Shown here: one piece after another, positions 1-10,576 of the stretch
Layout of the letters: every line of letters begins with the position of its first letter
How positions within the stretch are numbered: position 1 is the stretch's first letter
Notes under the pieces: model-generated
Told to the model about the DNA's origin: nothing
The model's database searches: none
The model's input: the letters and a program-made list of their open reading frames with translations, nothing else
Translations under genes and position numbers: made by a program
Assembly (NCBI RefSeq): GCF_900115095.1
Contig: NZ_FOVH01000009.1
Span: 329,748-393,747 of the forward strand
DNA: 64,000 nucleotides
Direction: 5' to 3'
From: Actinomadura madurae
GTDB lineage: Bacteria > Actinomycetota > Actinomycetes > Streptosporangiales > Streptosporangiaceae

Positions 1-15
1 GGCTGGGGCGGCGCG

Positions 16-696
16 ATGACCGCGGTGCGGGTGCTGCTCGTCGACGACCAGCCGCTGCTGCGGACGGGGTTCCGGCTCATCCTGGAGGCGGAGGCCGACA
101 TCGCGGTGGTCGGCGAGGCCGGGGACGGCGCGGCGGCGGTGGAGATGACGCGGTCGCTGCTGCCGGACGTGGTGCTGATGGACATCCGGATGCCCGGGGT
201 GGACGGGATCGAGGCGACCCGCCGGATCATCCGGGAGGGCGCGGCGTCGCACGACCCGAAGGTGCTGATCCTGACGACGTTCGACCTGGACGAGTACGTG
301 ATCGAGGCGGTCCGGGCGGGTGCGAGCGGGTTCCTGCTGAAGGACTCCCCGCCGGAGGACCTGGTGCAGGCGATCCGGATCGTGGCGGAGGGCGACGCGA
401 TCGTGGCGCCGTCGGTGACGCGGCGGCTGCTGGACAAGTTCGCGAACCGGCTGCCGTCGGTGCGGGACGCGGCGCCGCCTCCGGGGCTGGACACGCTGAC
501 CCAGCGGGAGCGCGAGGTGCTGGCGCACGTGGCGCGCGGCCAGTCGAACGCGGAGATCGCGGCGGAGCTGGTGGTCAGCGAGACCACGGTGAAGACGCAC
601 GTGGGGAACGTCCTGGCGAAGCTGGGGCTGTGCGACCGGGTGCAGGCCGTGGTGTACGCGTACGAGACGGGGCTGAGCAGGCCGGGCCAGAGCTGA
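16..696 (+). CDS. NarL/LuxR-family two-component response regulator
   Basis: DNA-binding response regulator of 226 aa. An N-terminal receiver domain (about residues 5-120) carries the acidic pair D10/D11, phosphoacceptor D56 in VLMDIRMPG, and K109 in FLLKDS. A C-terminal LuxR helix-turn-helix spans about 155-215 (LTQREREVLAHVARGQSNAE). The first bases read an open frame ending in TGA at 17-19, overlapping the ATG as ATGA, so a cognate histidine kinase gene probably ends at the left edge; that is inference. The divisome-type ABC exporter downstream is a plausible target, since NarL-type systems often sit beside such exporters. The specific signal cannot be told from sequence. Confidence 0.95.
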   Translation: MTAVRVLLVDDQPLLRTGFRLILEAEADIAVVGEAGDGAAAVEMTRSLLPDVVLMDIRMPGVDGIEATRRIIREGAASHDPKVLILTTFDLDEYVIEAVRAGASGFLLKDSPPEDLVQAIRIVAEGDAIVAPSVTRRLLDKFANRLPSVRDAAPPPGLDTLTQREREVLAHVARGQSNAEIAAELVVSETTVKTHVGNVLAKLGLCDRVQAVVYAYETGLSRPGQS

Positions 697-757
697 CCGG
701 GCCGGAGCCCGCCGTACGCCGCGGGCCGCGGGCCGAAGGCCGAGGTCCCGGTGTGGA

Positions 758-778
758 TCTCAGGGTGGACCCCTGAGA
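758..778. promoter_or_regulatory. Inverted repeat, candidate response-regulator operator
   Basis: Perfect 8-bp inverted repeat TCTCAGGG-N5-CCCTGAGA in the 288-bp gap between the NarL-type regulator and the ABC exporter. Dyads of this size suit a dimeric LuxR-type DNA-binding domain, so it is a candidate site for control of the exporter by its neighbour. No clear -10/-35 pair is visible next to it. Confidence 0.4.
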
Positions 779-858
779 CACCCCTGGCGTACGGGGGGTC
801 GGGGTCTACTCCGGTAGGACGACTGGACGCCGGATCCTCCTGCCGTGGGTGGACGGCC

Positions 859-899
859 AAGTCCGTTCCTTGGGTGCATCACACGGAAGGAACGGGCTT
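859..899 (+). terminator. 13-bp hairpin upstream of ABC exporter (terminator or leader structure)
   Basis: Arms 859-871 (AAGTCCGTTCCTT) and 887-899 (AAGGAACGGGCTT) pair over 13 bp with one T-G wobble, loop 15 nt. The downstream sequence CTACTGTTTC has only a weak T tract. It could terminate the regulator transcript or fold in the leader of the exporter mRNA, 86 bp before the GTG start. Confidence 0.4.
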
Positions 900-984
900 C
901 TACTGTTTCAAGTGTCGGACCGCCGGGGGTCAACAACGCGGTCCGGGCCCCCTTTCCTGGCTCACTCACACACGGGAGTTTCAC

Positions 985-1815
985 GTGACGAACACCGCCC
1001 CATCGACCGCCGGCGCGCAGACCGCGCCCGGGGCGGGCGACTTCGCCGCTCGTGCCCAGCAGATCGCGAAGGTGTACGGGCGCGGCGACGCCCAGGTCGT
1101 CGCGCTCGACGGGGTCACCGTCGGCATTCCCCGCGGCCGGTTCACCGCGATCATGGGCCCGTCCGGGTCCGGGAAGTCCACCCTCATGCACTGCATGGCG
1201 GGGCTGGACTCGGTGGACTCCGGGCAGGTGTTCATCGGTGACACCGACCTGACCCGGCTGAAGGACAAGCAGCTGACCCGGCTGCGCCGCGACAAGATCG
1301 GGTTCATCTTCCAGGCGTTCAACCTGGTGCCGACGCTGACCGCGCTGGAGAACATCACGCTGCCGATGGACATCGCCGGCCGCAGGCCGGACAAGGACTG
1401 GCTGGACGGCGTGATCGACACGGTGGGGCTGCGGCCGCGGCTCAAGCACCGGCCGAGCGAGCTGTCGGGCGGGCAGCAGCAGCGGGTGGCGTGCGCCCGC
1501 GCCCTCGCCTCCCGGCCCGAGATCATCTTCGCGGACGAGCCCACCGGGAACCTGGACTCGCGGTCCGGCGCCGAGGTCCTCGGCTTCCTGCGCGAGTCGG
1601 TGCGGCGGATGGGCCAGACCATCGTGATGGTCACCCACGACCCGTCCGCGGCGGCCTACGCCGACCAGGTGCTGTTCCTGTCCGACGGGCAGATCGTCGA
1701 CACGATGACCGGGCCGACCGCCGAGCGGGTCCTGGAGCGCATGAAGGGCTTCGACTCCGCCGGCCACAACACCCGCCCCGCGGGCACGCCGGAATCCGGG
1801 GTGTCGGCGCGATGA
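985..1815 (+). CDS. ABC exporter ATPase (LolD/MacB type)
   Basis: Nucleotide-binding subunit, 276 aa, that powers the FtsX-type permease encoded next. Visible motifs: Walker A GPSGSGKST at about 58-66, signature LSGGQQQR at about 159, Walker B IIFADEPTGNLD with E185, and the H-loop VTHD. The GTG at 985 is chosen because recognisable family sequence begins shortly after it and it follows GGGAG; the frame is open upstream but that part does not look coding. The stop overlaps the ATG of the permease (ATGA), so translation is probably coupled. The substrate (peptide, lipid or antibiotic) is not evident. Confidence 0.93.
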   Translation: MTNTAPSTAGAQTAPGAGDFAARAQQIAKVYGRGDAQVVALDGVTVGIPRGRFTAIMGPSGSGKSTLMHCMAGLDSVDSGQVFIGDTDLTRLKDKQLTRLRRDKIGFIFQAFNLVPTLTALENITLPMDIAGRRPDKDWLDGVIDTVGLRPRLKHRPSELSGGQQQRVACARALASRPEIIFADEPTGNLDSRSGAEVLGFLRESVRRMGQTIVMVTHDPSAAAYADQVLFLSDGQIVDTMTGPTAERVLERMKGFDSAGHNTRPAGTPESGVSAR

Positions 1816-4313
1816 TGGGCAAGGTCACGCTCCGCAACCTCGCGGCGCACAAGATCAGGCTGGTGCTGACGGCCGTCGCGGTGATCCTCGGCGTCGCGTT
1901 CGTGGCCGGCACGCTGATCTTCACCGACAGCATGAACAAGCAGTTCGACGAGCTGTTCAGCCGGGTCGGCACGAACGTCGCCGTGGACGTGCGGGCCAAG
2001 AAGGTCGTCGACGGCGACGACGACGGCATGGCGGCGCAGCCGGTGCCGGCGACCGTCCTGAAGTCGCTGCAGGGCGTCGAGGGCGTCAAGGACCCGCAGG
2101 GCAACGTCAACGGGTACGCGGCCGTCGTCGGCAAGGACGGGAAGATCGTCGGGACGGCGCAGGACGGGCCGCCGCAGATCGGCGCGAACTGGACGGGCGG
2201 CGGGTCCTACGACCTGAAGTCGGGGCGCGCCCCGCAGGGCCCGGACGAGGTCGTGATCGACGCCAGGACGGCGGAGAAGGGCAAGCTCGCCGTCGGCGAC
2301 ACCACGCGGGTCGTCACCGCCGGGCCGCCCGCCGACATGCGGATCGTCGGGCTGGTCGACACCGGGAACCTGATGGGCGCGACCCTCACCGCGTTCGACA
2401 CCCCGACGGCGCAGCGGCTGATGCTGAAGCCCGGCTACTTCAGCGACATCGAGATGGGCTCGGCGGGCGTGCCGGAGGCCGAGCTGCGCGACCGGGTCGC
2501 CCGGGTGCTGCCGGCCGGCATGGAGGCCGTCACCGGTGAGCAGCTCCGCGAGGAGTCCAAGAGCGACATCGCGCAGATGATGGGCTTCTTCCGCACGTTC
2601 CTGCTCGTGTTCGCGCTCATCTCGATCTTCGTCGGGTCGTTCATCATCTTCAACACGTTCTCGATGCTGGTCGCGCAGCGGACCCGCGAGCTGGCGCTGC
2701 TGCGCGCGATCGGCGCGGCCCGCGCGCAGGTGACGCGGGCGGTGATCGGCGAGGCCGTCGCGGTCGGCGTGGTCGGGTCCACCCTCGGCCTCGCGGCCGG
2801 CGCGGGCCTGGCGTCGCTGCTGCAGTCGCAGATGGGCGACGCCGGGCAGGGCGGGCTGACGTTCACCGCGACCCCGGTGATCTGGTCGTACGCGGTGGGG
2901 ATCCTGGTGACGGTCGTGTCGGCGTACTTCCCGGCCCGCCGCGCCGCGAAGATCCCGCCGGTGGCGGCGATGCGCGACGACGTGGCGCTGCCGCAGCGGT
3001 CGCTGCGGATCCGTGTCGCGCTCGGGTCGCTGCTCACCCTCGCCGGTGCCGGGCTGATCGGCGTCGGGCTCGCCGGGAACGGCGGGAACCCGGCGATCCC
3101 GGTCGGCGCGGGCGCGTTCGCGGTGTTCATCGGCGTGACGATGCTCGCCCCGGTGATCAGCGTGCCGGTGATGAAGGTGCTGGGCGCGCCGTTCGCGCGG
3201 CTGCTGGGGTCGCCCGGCCGGCTCGCGCGGCAGAACGCGCTGCGCAACCCGCGCCGCACCGCGGCGACCGCCGCCGCGCTGATGATCGGTCTCGCGCTGA
3301 TCACCACGGTGAACGTGCTCGGCGCGACGATGCGGGCGTCGGTCGACAAGCAGGTGGACGCGCAGTTCGGCGCCGACTACCTCGTCCAGGCCGAGGGCGC
3401 CGGCGGCGTCGGCGCGGAGGTCGCGCAGAAGATCGGGTCGACGCCCGGGGTGACGGCGGCGTCCGCCACCTACGAGGGCGACGCGAAGATCGCGGGGAAG
3501 AAGGCGTCGTACATGTCCGGCGACGTCCCGGCGATCGTCAAGGGCGCCAAGCTGGACATCACCTCCGGTGGGGCGTCGATCGGCGGCACCGGGATGATGG
3601 TGGACGAGAAGACCGCGGAGGACAACGGCTGGAAGGTCGGGACGGCGGTCCCCGTGCAGTTCACCGACGGGAAGACCGAGCGGCTGACGGTGACGGGCGT
3701 GTACGCCAAGAGCGACCTGATCGGCAGCCGCATCATCTCCCAGCAGGCGTACCTGCGGCACACGGTGAAGCCGTCGGTGGACGTGATCGTGGTGGACGCC
3801 GCGGCGCCGTCGGCGGCGACGAAGACGGCGATCGAGTCGACGCTGAAGGGCTACCCGAACCTGAAGGTGTCCGACCAGGCGTCGCTGAAGGAGGACGCCC
3901 GCAAGCAGATCGACGGGTTCGTGACGTTCCTGACGATCCTGCTGGTCATGTCCGTGATCATCGCGGCGGTCGGGGTCATCAACACCCTCGCGCTGTCGGT
4001 GATCGAGCGGACCCGCGAGATCGGGCTGCTGCGCGCGATCGGGATCTCCCGGCGGCAGCTGCGCCGCATGGTCCGGCTGGAGTCCATCATGATCGCCGTG
4101 TTCGGCGCGGCGCTCGGCATGGGGATCGGGGTGGCGTTCGGCGCGGCGCTGCAGAACGCGCTCGCCGACCAGGGCCTCGGCGTCCTCGCCGTCCCGTACG
4201 GGACGCTGCTGGTCTACCTGGTGGTGGCCGCGGTCATCGGCGTCCTCGCGGCGCTGTGGCCGGCGTGGCGGGCCGGGCGCATGGACGTCCTCAAGGCGAT
4301 CTCCACCGAGTGA
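1812..4313 (+). CDS. FtsX-like ABC transporter permease (MacB family)
   Basis: Integral membrane permease of 833 aa with two FtsX cores. A first helix at about 14-38 is followed by an extracytoplasmic domain, three helices near 258-290 and beyond containing QRTRELALLRAIGAA, a linker, a second extracytoplasmic domain, and a last three-helix block with IERTREIGLLRAIGIS. The repeated RTRE(L/I)xLLRAIG motif marks the coupling helices that contact the ATPase. Duplicated FtsX cores of about 800-850 aa are usual in actinobacteria. The ATG at 1812 overlaps the ATPase stop. Likely extrudes a substrate or transmits mechanical force across the membrane. Confidence 0.93.
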   Translation: MMGKVTLRNLAAHKIRLVLTAVAVILGVAFVAGTLIFTDSMNKQFDELFSRVGTNVAVDVRAKKVVDGDDDGMAAQPVPATVLKSLQGVEGVKDPQGNVNGYAAVVGKDGKIVGTAQDGPPQIGANWTGGGSYDLKSGRAPQGPDEVVIDARTAEKGKLAVGDTTRVVTAGPPADMRIVGLVDTGNLMGATLTAFDTPTAQRLMLKPGYFSDIEMGSAGVPEAELRDRVARVLPAGMEAVTGEQLREESKSDIAQMMGFFRTFLLVFALISIFVGSFIIFNTFSMLVAQRTRELALLRAIGAARAQVTRAVIGEAVAVGVVGSTLGLAAGAGLASLLQSQMGDAGQGGLTFTATPVIWSYAVGILVTVVSAYFPARRAAKIPPVAAMRDDVALPQRSLRIRVALGSLLTLAGAGLIGVGLAGNGGNPAIPVGAGAFAVFIGVTMLAPVISVPVMKVLGAPFARLLGSPGRLARQNALRNPRRTAATAAALMIGLALITTVNVLGATMRASVDKQVDAQFGADYLVQAEGAGGVGAEVAQKIGSTPGVTAASATYEGDAKIAGKKASYMSGDVPAIVKGAKLDITSGGASIGGTGMMVDEKTAEDNGWKVGTAVPVQFTDGKTERLTVTGVYAKSDLIGSRIISQQAYLRHTVKPSVDVIVVDAAAPSAATKTAIESTLKGYPNLKVSDQASLKEDARKQIDGFVTFLTILLVMSVIIAAVGVINTLALSVIERTREIGLLRAIGISRRQLRRMVRLESIMIAVFGAALGMGIGVAFGAALQNALADQGLGVLAVPYGTLLVYLVVAAVIGVLAALWPAWRAGRMDVLKAISTE

Positions 4314-4366
4314 CCGGCACGCGGCGGCCGTGAGCCGGCAGGCCGTGACGGAGCGGCCGCGACGGG

Positions 4367-4405
4367 AAAGACCCGGTCCCCCCGAAAGGGCGGGGCCGGG
4401 TCTTT
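4367..4405. terminator. Bidirectional intrinsic terminator
   Basis: A 14-bp stem with one wobble (4367-4380 AAAGACCCGGTCCC with 4392-4405), plus an inner CCC-GAAA-GGG hairpin, lies between the convergent permease (+) and peptide-transport ATPase (-). The outer A/T pairs give a short T tract on both strands. Confidence 0.8.
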
Positions 4406-4433
4406 CCTCGTGCGGGAGGCACGCCGGGAGAGG

Positions 4434-5594
4434 CTACTCCGCGGGCTCCGGGGCGTCGGCCGCGCCGTCGCCGGCGGGGGCGGGCGCCACCGCGGCCTTG
4501 GCGACCGCGTCGGTCGCGCTGACCGTGGTGTTCTCCGGGAAGTGGCAGGCGGCCTGGTGCCCCGGGGACAGCTCCACCAGGGGCGGCTCGACCTGCTTGC
4601 AGATGTCCTGCGCCTTCCAGCAGCGGGTGTGGAACCGGCAGGCGGGCGGCGGGTCCAGCGGGCTCGGCACGTCGCCCTGCAGCCGGATCCGCTTGCGCTC
4701 GCCGCGCTCGCTCGGGTCCGGGATCGGCACCGCCGACAGCAGCGCGTTGGTGTAGGGGTGCATGGGCCGCTCGTACAGGTCGGCCCGGTCCGCCAGCTCC
4801 ACGATCTTGCCGAGGTACATGACGGCGACGCGGTCGGAGATGTGCCGGACCACCGACAGGTCGTGCGCGATCACCACGTAGGTGAGGTCGAGCTCGTCCT
4901 GCAGGTCCTCCAGCAGGTTGACGACCTGCGCCTGCACCGACACGTCCAGCGCCGACACCGGCTCGTCCGCGATGATCAGCTTGGGCTTCAGGGCCAGGGT
5001 GCGGGCGATCCCGATGCGCTGCCGCTGCCCGCCGGAGAACTCGTGCGGGTACCGGTTGTAGTGCTCGGGGTTCAGGCCGACCAGCTCCAGGATGTCCTGG
5101 ACGGCCTTCTTCACGCCTTCCTTGGCCTCGATGTTCTGCAGCCGGAACGGGGCCCCGACGATCGCGCCGACCGTCTTGCGCGGGTTCAGCGACGAGTACG
5201 GGTCCTGGAAGATCATCTGGAGGTCGCGGCGGAGCGGCCGGAGCCGGCCCTGCGACATGTGGGTGATGTCCTCGCCCTCGAAGGTGATCTTCCCGAAGCT
5301 CGGGTCCAGCAGCCGCATGATCATCCGGCCGGTGGTGGACTTGCCGCAGCCCGACTCCCCCACCAGCCCGAGGGTCTCGCCCTTGCGGACCGAGAACGAC
5401 ACCCCGTCGACGGCCTTCACCGCCGCGACCTGGCGGCGCAGCAGCCCCGCCGTCACCGGGAAGTGCTTGCCGAGGTTGTCCACCTCCAGCAGCGGCTCCC
5501 CGTCCCGCGGGGCGCGGGTCCCCTCGTCCGCGGCGGCCTGCCCGGCCGGCGTCTTGGTCGTGTTCACAGTCTCGTTACCACCCGTGCTCGTCAC
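4434..5594 (-). CDS. Oligopeptide ABC transporter ATPase, DppF/OppF type
   Basis: Second ATPase of the peptide importer, 386 aa. It shows Walker A GESGCGKST, signature SGGQRQR, Walker B followed by DEPVSALD, and the C-terminal oligopeptide-transporter domain with Cys residues (CRFHTRCWKAQDIC then ACHF) that in this family can hold an iron-sulfur cluster. The GTG at 5594 is chosen because it overlaps the stop of the upstream ATPase (GTGA); an in-frame GTG eight codons later is possible. Last gene of a five-gene minus-strand operon, ending at the bidirectional terminator. Confidence 0.92.
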   Translation of the reverse strand: MTSTGGNETVNTTKTPAGQAAADEGTRAPRDGEPLLEVDNLGKHFPVTAGLLRRQVAAVKAVDGVSFSVRKGETLGLVGESGCGKSTTGRMIMRLLDPSFGKITFEGEDITHMSQGRLRPLRRDLQMIFQDPYSSLNPRKTVGAIVGAPFRLQNIEAKEGVKKAVQDILELVGLNPEHYNRYPHEFSGGQRQRIGIARTLALKPKLIIADEPVSALDVSVQAQVVNLLEDLQDELDLTYVVIAHDLSVVRHISDRVAVMYLGKIVELADRADLYERPMHPYTNALLSAVPIPDPSERGERKRIRLQGDVPSPLDPPPACRFHTRCWKAQDICKQVEPPLVELSPGHQAACHFPENTTVSATDAVAKAAVAPAPAGDGAADAPEPAE

Positions 5595-6657
5595 AGCTTC
5601 GCCCGGATCTCGTCGTTCCAGATCTTCCGCCGCTTCTCCAGGGAGAGATGGCACGCCGCCTTGTGGCCCGGCTCGACCTCCAGCAGCTCGGGCCGCTCGG
5701 TCGTGCTCTTGCCGTCGTTGAGGTCGGCGTAGGGGCAGCGGGGATGGAACGCGCACCCGGACGGCACGTTGATCAGGCTCGGCGGCGACCCCTCGATCGG
5801 CAGCAGCCGCTCCGACCGCTCCCGGTCCAGCCGCGGCATCGAGCCGAGCAGCCCCCACGTGTAGGGGTGCAGCGGCCGGTGGAACGCGTCGTCGACCGAG
5901 GCGTACTCCGCGGCGCGGCCCGCGTACATCACCAGGATGTCGTCCGACAGCTCCGCGACCACCCCGAGATCGTGGGTGATCATGATGACGGCGGAGTTGA
6001 ACTCCTCCTGCAGGTCGCGGATCAGATCCAGGATCTGCGCCTGGACGGTCACGTCCAGCGCCGTCGTCGGCTCGTCGGCGATCAGCAGCTCCGGGTCGCA
6101 CGACAGCGCCATCGCGATCATCGCGCGCTGCCGCATGCCGCCGGAGAACTGGTGCGGGTAGTCGTCCACCCGCTTGTCCGGCCTGGGGATGCCGACCTTG
6201 CCGAGCATGTCGATGGCGTGCTTGCGGGCGACCGCCTTCGACACGTCGTTGTGCACCCGGTAGGCCTCGATGATCTGGTGGCCGACCGTGTAGAAGGGGT
6301 GCATCGACGACAGCGGGTCCTGGAAGATCATCGCCATGTTCCGGCCGCGGAGGCGGCGCACCTCGGCCTGCGAGGCGCCGACGATCTCCTTGCCGTCCAG
6401 CCAGATCTCGCCCGACACGTCGGCGTTGCGCCGGTTGTGCAGGCCGAGGATGCCGAGGCTGGTGACGCTCTTGCCGGAGCCGGACTCCCCCACGATCCCG
6501 AGGGTGCGGCCGCGCTCCAGCTGGAACGACAGCCCGTCGACGGACTTCACCAGGCCGTCGTCGGTCGGGAAGTGGATCTTCAGGTCGCGGACCTCGAGGA
6601 ACGCCGTGGGGGCGTCGCCGGTGCCCGCGGTGTCCGCGGCGGGCGCGGTGCCGGTCA

Positions 6658-6658
<1 letters not shown>
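5591..6658 (-). CDS. Oligopeptide ABC transporter ATPase, DppD/OppD type
   Basis: First ATPase of the importer, 355 aa. Walker A GESGSGKSV, signature FSGGMRQRAM, Walker B with DEPTTALD, and a C-terminal oligo_HPY-like region CAFHPRCPYADLNDG...ACHL. The cysteine that normally follows CPYA by a few residues is absent, so a four-Cys iron-sulfur site cannot form in the usual way. The ATG overlaps the permease stop (ATGA) and the gene overlaps the next ATPase by 4 bp, so subunit synthesis is tightly coupled. Confidence 0.92.
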
Positions 6659-7671
<1,013 letters not shown>

Positions 7672-7775
7672 ATTGCTCGGCCCCACCCGCCGGCCGGCGG
7701 GACCTGTGGGTCCCGGCACGGCCGGCGGGCGTCGCCTTCACCTGCCTTCAGATGGACGCACGGACGAGCGGAGTG

Positions 7776-9539
7776 TCACTCCACGCCCATGTTCAGGTAG
7801 TCGTACATGCCGCCGTAGGCGTAGGTGATGCCCGCGTTGGTGACACGCTTCGGCCGGTACATCAGGGCCTTGGCGTAGATCAGCGGCACCTCCATGCCGG
7901 ACTGCATGACCAGCTTGTCGATCTCACCGTAGGCCTTCATCCGGGCGGCCTTGTCCGGGTTGGCGATCGCGTCGTCGAGCGCCTTGTTGATCGCGGGGTC
8001 GTCCAGCTCGGCGAGGTTGTTGCCGCCGGACGGCTTGATCGCGTCACCGTGGACGATCTGCGCCAGGAAGCCGTAGCCGGTCGGCCAGTCCGCGGCCCAC
8101 GCCATGATCATCATACCGATGCCGTGGTCGTGCACGTACTTCGGCACGCCGACGTACTTGTTGAAGTAGTCACCGGCCGGGAACTGCACGATGCTGACCT
8201 TGATGCCGACCTTGGCGAGGCTCTGCTGGATCGCCTCGGCCATCGCGACTTCCTTCGGCCGGTCGGACCGCGCCGAGATCTTGCTGCTGAAGCCGTCCGG
8301 CTTGCCGCAGGCCTGCAGCTCCTGCTTGGCCTTGTCGAGGGTGGCCTGGTCGAGACCGCCGCCCTCGGCCTGCTTCTGCGGGTACAGGTCGAACTTGGTG
8401 TAGCCCTCCACCGACGGCGGCAGCACCGTGGTGGCGACGTCGCCGCCGGCCAGCGGGCCTCCGTAGGCGGTCTGCGCGGCGACCTTGTCGGTCGCGTACT
8501 GCACGGCGAGCCGGCAGTGGATGTTGTCCAGCGGCTTGACGTGCTGGTTCAGCGACATGAACCGCAGGAAGCCCTGGACGGGGTTGTCGACGTACGGCTT
8601 CTGCTCGGGGGTCAGCACCTTCGGCTGGGTTCCCGACTGGACGCCGACACCGGTGATGTCCATGTCCAGCGCGCCGGACAGCAGCCGCTGGTCGATGTCG
8701 TCCGCGTTCTGCTTGAGCTGGATCTCGATCTTGTCGGGCAGCGCCTTGCGGATCGGGTCCGTGCTCTGGTTCCAGTGCGGGTTGCGCGACAGGGACATCG
8801 ACTTGCCGCGCGTGTAGTTGTCGACCTTGTACGGACCGCTGGAGAGGATGGAGGTCTCGTACTTGGTGCCGGTGTCCTTGGCCTTCGGCACCGGCATGGT
8901 CTGCGACATCGCGACCAGGTAGTCGAACTCCTGGAACGGCGTGTTCAGGTGGAAGACGATCGTCTGGTCGTCGGGGGTCTCGATCGACTTCAGGCCGGCG
9001 TCGCTCTTGTCATCGTACGGGCCCTTGTAGGCGGGCTTGTTGTCGACGAGGTACTGCTTGAAGTACTTCGGCCCGAGCTGCAGCTCCTTGGTGTAGTTGC
9101 TGCGCTCGACCGCGTACTTGACGTCCTTGGAGGTGACCGTGGTGCCGTCGGCGTACTTGACGCCGGTGCGCAGCTTGTACGTCCAGGTCTTGCCGCCGTC
9201 GCTGGACTGGCCGAGGTCGGTGGCGAGGTCGGGGACGACCTCGTTGCTCTCCTGGCCCGCGGCGGGCTTGAACGTCGTCAGGGCGCGGCCGTACTGGCGG
9301 GCGATGTTCTGGGAGAACGCGTAGTACGTGTTGCCCGGGTCCGGCGAGTCGAAGTCGTCGGAGTCGCCGAGCTTGAGCGTCCCGCCCTTCTTGTCCGACT
9401 TGTTGACGACCTCGTTGACGCCGGCGTTGTAGCCGGGCCCGCTCCCGGATTCTCCGGAGTCTCCGCCGCCACAGGCGGCGAGCCCCGCGGCCGCGACCAC
9501 CCCGGCCGCGAAGACCGCGATTGGTCTCATCTTGTTCAT
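7776..9539 (-). CDS. Peptide ABC transporter substrate-binding lipoprotein (family 5)
   Basis: Extracytoplasmic solute-binding protein of 587 aa that captures peptides or related ligands for the DppBCDF-type importer. A lipoprotein signal with lipobox L20-A-A-C23 starts at the ATG at 9539, which is preceded by GAAGGGG; a longer frame to 9587 would add basic residues before the signal and overlap the upstream permease. The family 5 pattern is clear (TWTYKLRTGVKYADGT, then SGPYKV). C23 is the predicted lipidated residue. Encoded between the two permeases, 44 bp after permease C. Confidence 0.93.
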   Translation of the reverse strand: MNKMRPIAVFAAGVVAAAGLAACGGGDSGESGSGPGYNAGVNEVVNKSDKKGGTLKLGDSDDFDSPDPGNTYYAFSQNIARQYGRALTTFKPAAGQESNEVVPDLATDLGQSSDGGKTWTYKLRTGVKYADGTTVTSKDVKYAVERSNYTKELQLGPKYFKQYLVDNKPAYKGPYDDKSDAGLKSIETPDDQTIVFHLNTPFQEFDYLVAMSQTMPVPKAKDTGTKYETSILSSGPYKVDNYTRGKSMSLSRNPHWNQSTDPIRKALPDKIEIQLKQNADDIDQRLLSGALDMDITGVGVQSGTQPKVLTPEQKPYVDNPVQGFLRFMSLNQHVKPLDNIHCRLAVQYATDKVAAQTAYGGPLAGGDVATTVLPPSVEGYTKFDLYPQKQAEGGGLDQATLDKAKQELQACGKPDGFSSKISARSDRPKEVAMAEAIQQSLAKVGIKVSIVQFPAGDYFNKYVGVPKYVHDHGIGMMIMAWAADWPTGYGFLAQIVHGDAIKPSGGNNLAELDDPAINKALDDAIANPDKAARMKAYGEIDKLVMQSGMEVPLIYAKALMYRPKRVTNAGITYAYGGMYDYLNMGVE

Positions 9540-9583
9540 GTGCAGGCGCACCCCTTCAAATAGACGGGTCGGATGAACCCGAG

Positions 9584-10576
9584 TCACTTGCCCCGAGGGT
9601 CGAGAGCGTCCCGCAGCCCGTCACCGAAGAGGTTGAAGGCGAGGACGGTGATGAAGATGGCCATACCCGGGATGATCATGTACATCGGGTCCGAGGAGTA
9701 GATCGGCACCGCGAGGGTCAGCATGCCGCCCCAGGACGGGGTCGGCGGGATGACGCCGACGCCGAGGAACGACAGCGCCGCCTCGAACAGGATGTTCGTC
9801 GGGATCAGCAGGGTCGAGTAGACCAGGATCGGGGCGACCAGGTTCGGCAGGACCTCTTTGAACAGCACGTAGCCGTTCCGGGCTCCCATGCTGCGGGCCG
9901 CGTCGACGAACTCCCGCTCCCTGAGCGACAGCGTCTGGCCCCGGATGATGCGGCCGATGTAGGGCCAGTTGAAGAACCCGATGACGACGACCAGCACCGA
10001 GATCCGCAGGCCGTTGCCGTTCAGCCCGAACGCCCCGTCGGACACCACGCCGACCAGCGCGATCGCGAACAGCAGCAGCGGGAACGCCAGGAACGCGTCC
10101 ATCGCGCGGCTGATGAGGTAGTCGACCCAGCCGCCGAAGTAGCCGGCGGTGATCCCCATGATCGTGCCGATGACCACCGACAGCAGGGTGGCCAGGAACG
10201 ACACCAGCAGCGAGATCCGCGCGCCGTGCACGATCCGGGCGAGCATGTCGCGGCCGGTGCCGGGCTCGACGCCGAGCCAGTGCTCACCGCTGATGCCCGA
10301 GTGCCAGAACCCCGACTTCGGCCGGTTGTAGGTCGGGTCGATGAGGTTCTGGTGGTAGGTCAGCGGGTTCTGCACGAAGTACGGGCCGAAGATGGCGATC
10401 AGGATGAGCATGATGACGATCAGTGCGCCGGTCAGGGCGACCTTGTCGCGCTTCAGCCGCATCCAGGCGATCTGCCCGAGGGAACGCCCCTGGATCTTAT
10501 TTCGGTCGACACCGGCGAGGACCGATTCCGGTTGCGCCTCGGTGTCGGATCCGCTCACCTCGATGGGTGCGGCCAC
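9584..10576 (-). CDS. Oligopeptide ABC transporter permease, DppC/OppC type
   Basis: First gene of the importer operon, 330 aa. A cytoplasmic N-terminus of about 45 residues with the OppC signature (SLGQIAWMRLKRDKVALTG) leads into the first helix; the EAA loop reads EFVDAARSMGARNGYVLFKEVLPN. The GTG at 10576 has a strong AGGAGG 8 nt upstream. The gene order C, lipoprotein, B, D, F differs from the common A-B-C-D-F order but contains every subunit. Confidence 0.92.
   Translation of the reverse strand: MAAPIEVSGSDTEAQPESVLAGVDRNKIQGRSLGQIAWMRLKRDKVALTGALIVIMLILIAIFGPYFVQNPLTYHQNLIDPTYNRPKSGFWHSGISGEHWLGVEPGTGRDMLARIVHGARISLLVSFLATLLSVVIGTIMGITAGYFGGWVDYLISRAMDAFLAFPLLLFAIALVGVVSDGAFGLNGNGLRISVLVVVIGFFNWPYIGRIIRGQTLSLREREFVDAARSMGARNGYVLFKEVLPNLVAPILVYSTLLIPTNILFEAALSFLGVGVIPPTPSWGGMLTLAVPIYSSDPMYMIIPGMAIFITVLAFNLFGDGLRDALDPRGK

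Noticed and set aside
981..1634. Long open frame on the minus strand opposite the ABC ATPase
   Set aside because: Arg/Ser/Pro-rich translation without family character; opposite a well supported gene. Typical of high-GC DNA, as are the many other long opposite-strand frames.
1491..1811. Extended N-terminus for the FtsX-like permease
   Set aside because: That part is an out-of-frame shadow of the ATPase; the ATG at 1812 gives the family start and overlaps the ATPase stop.
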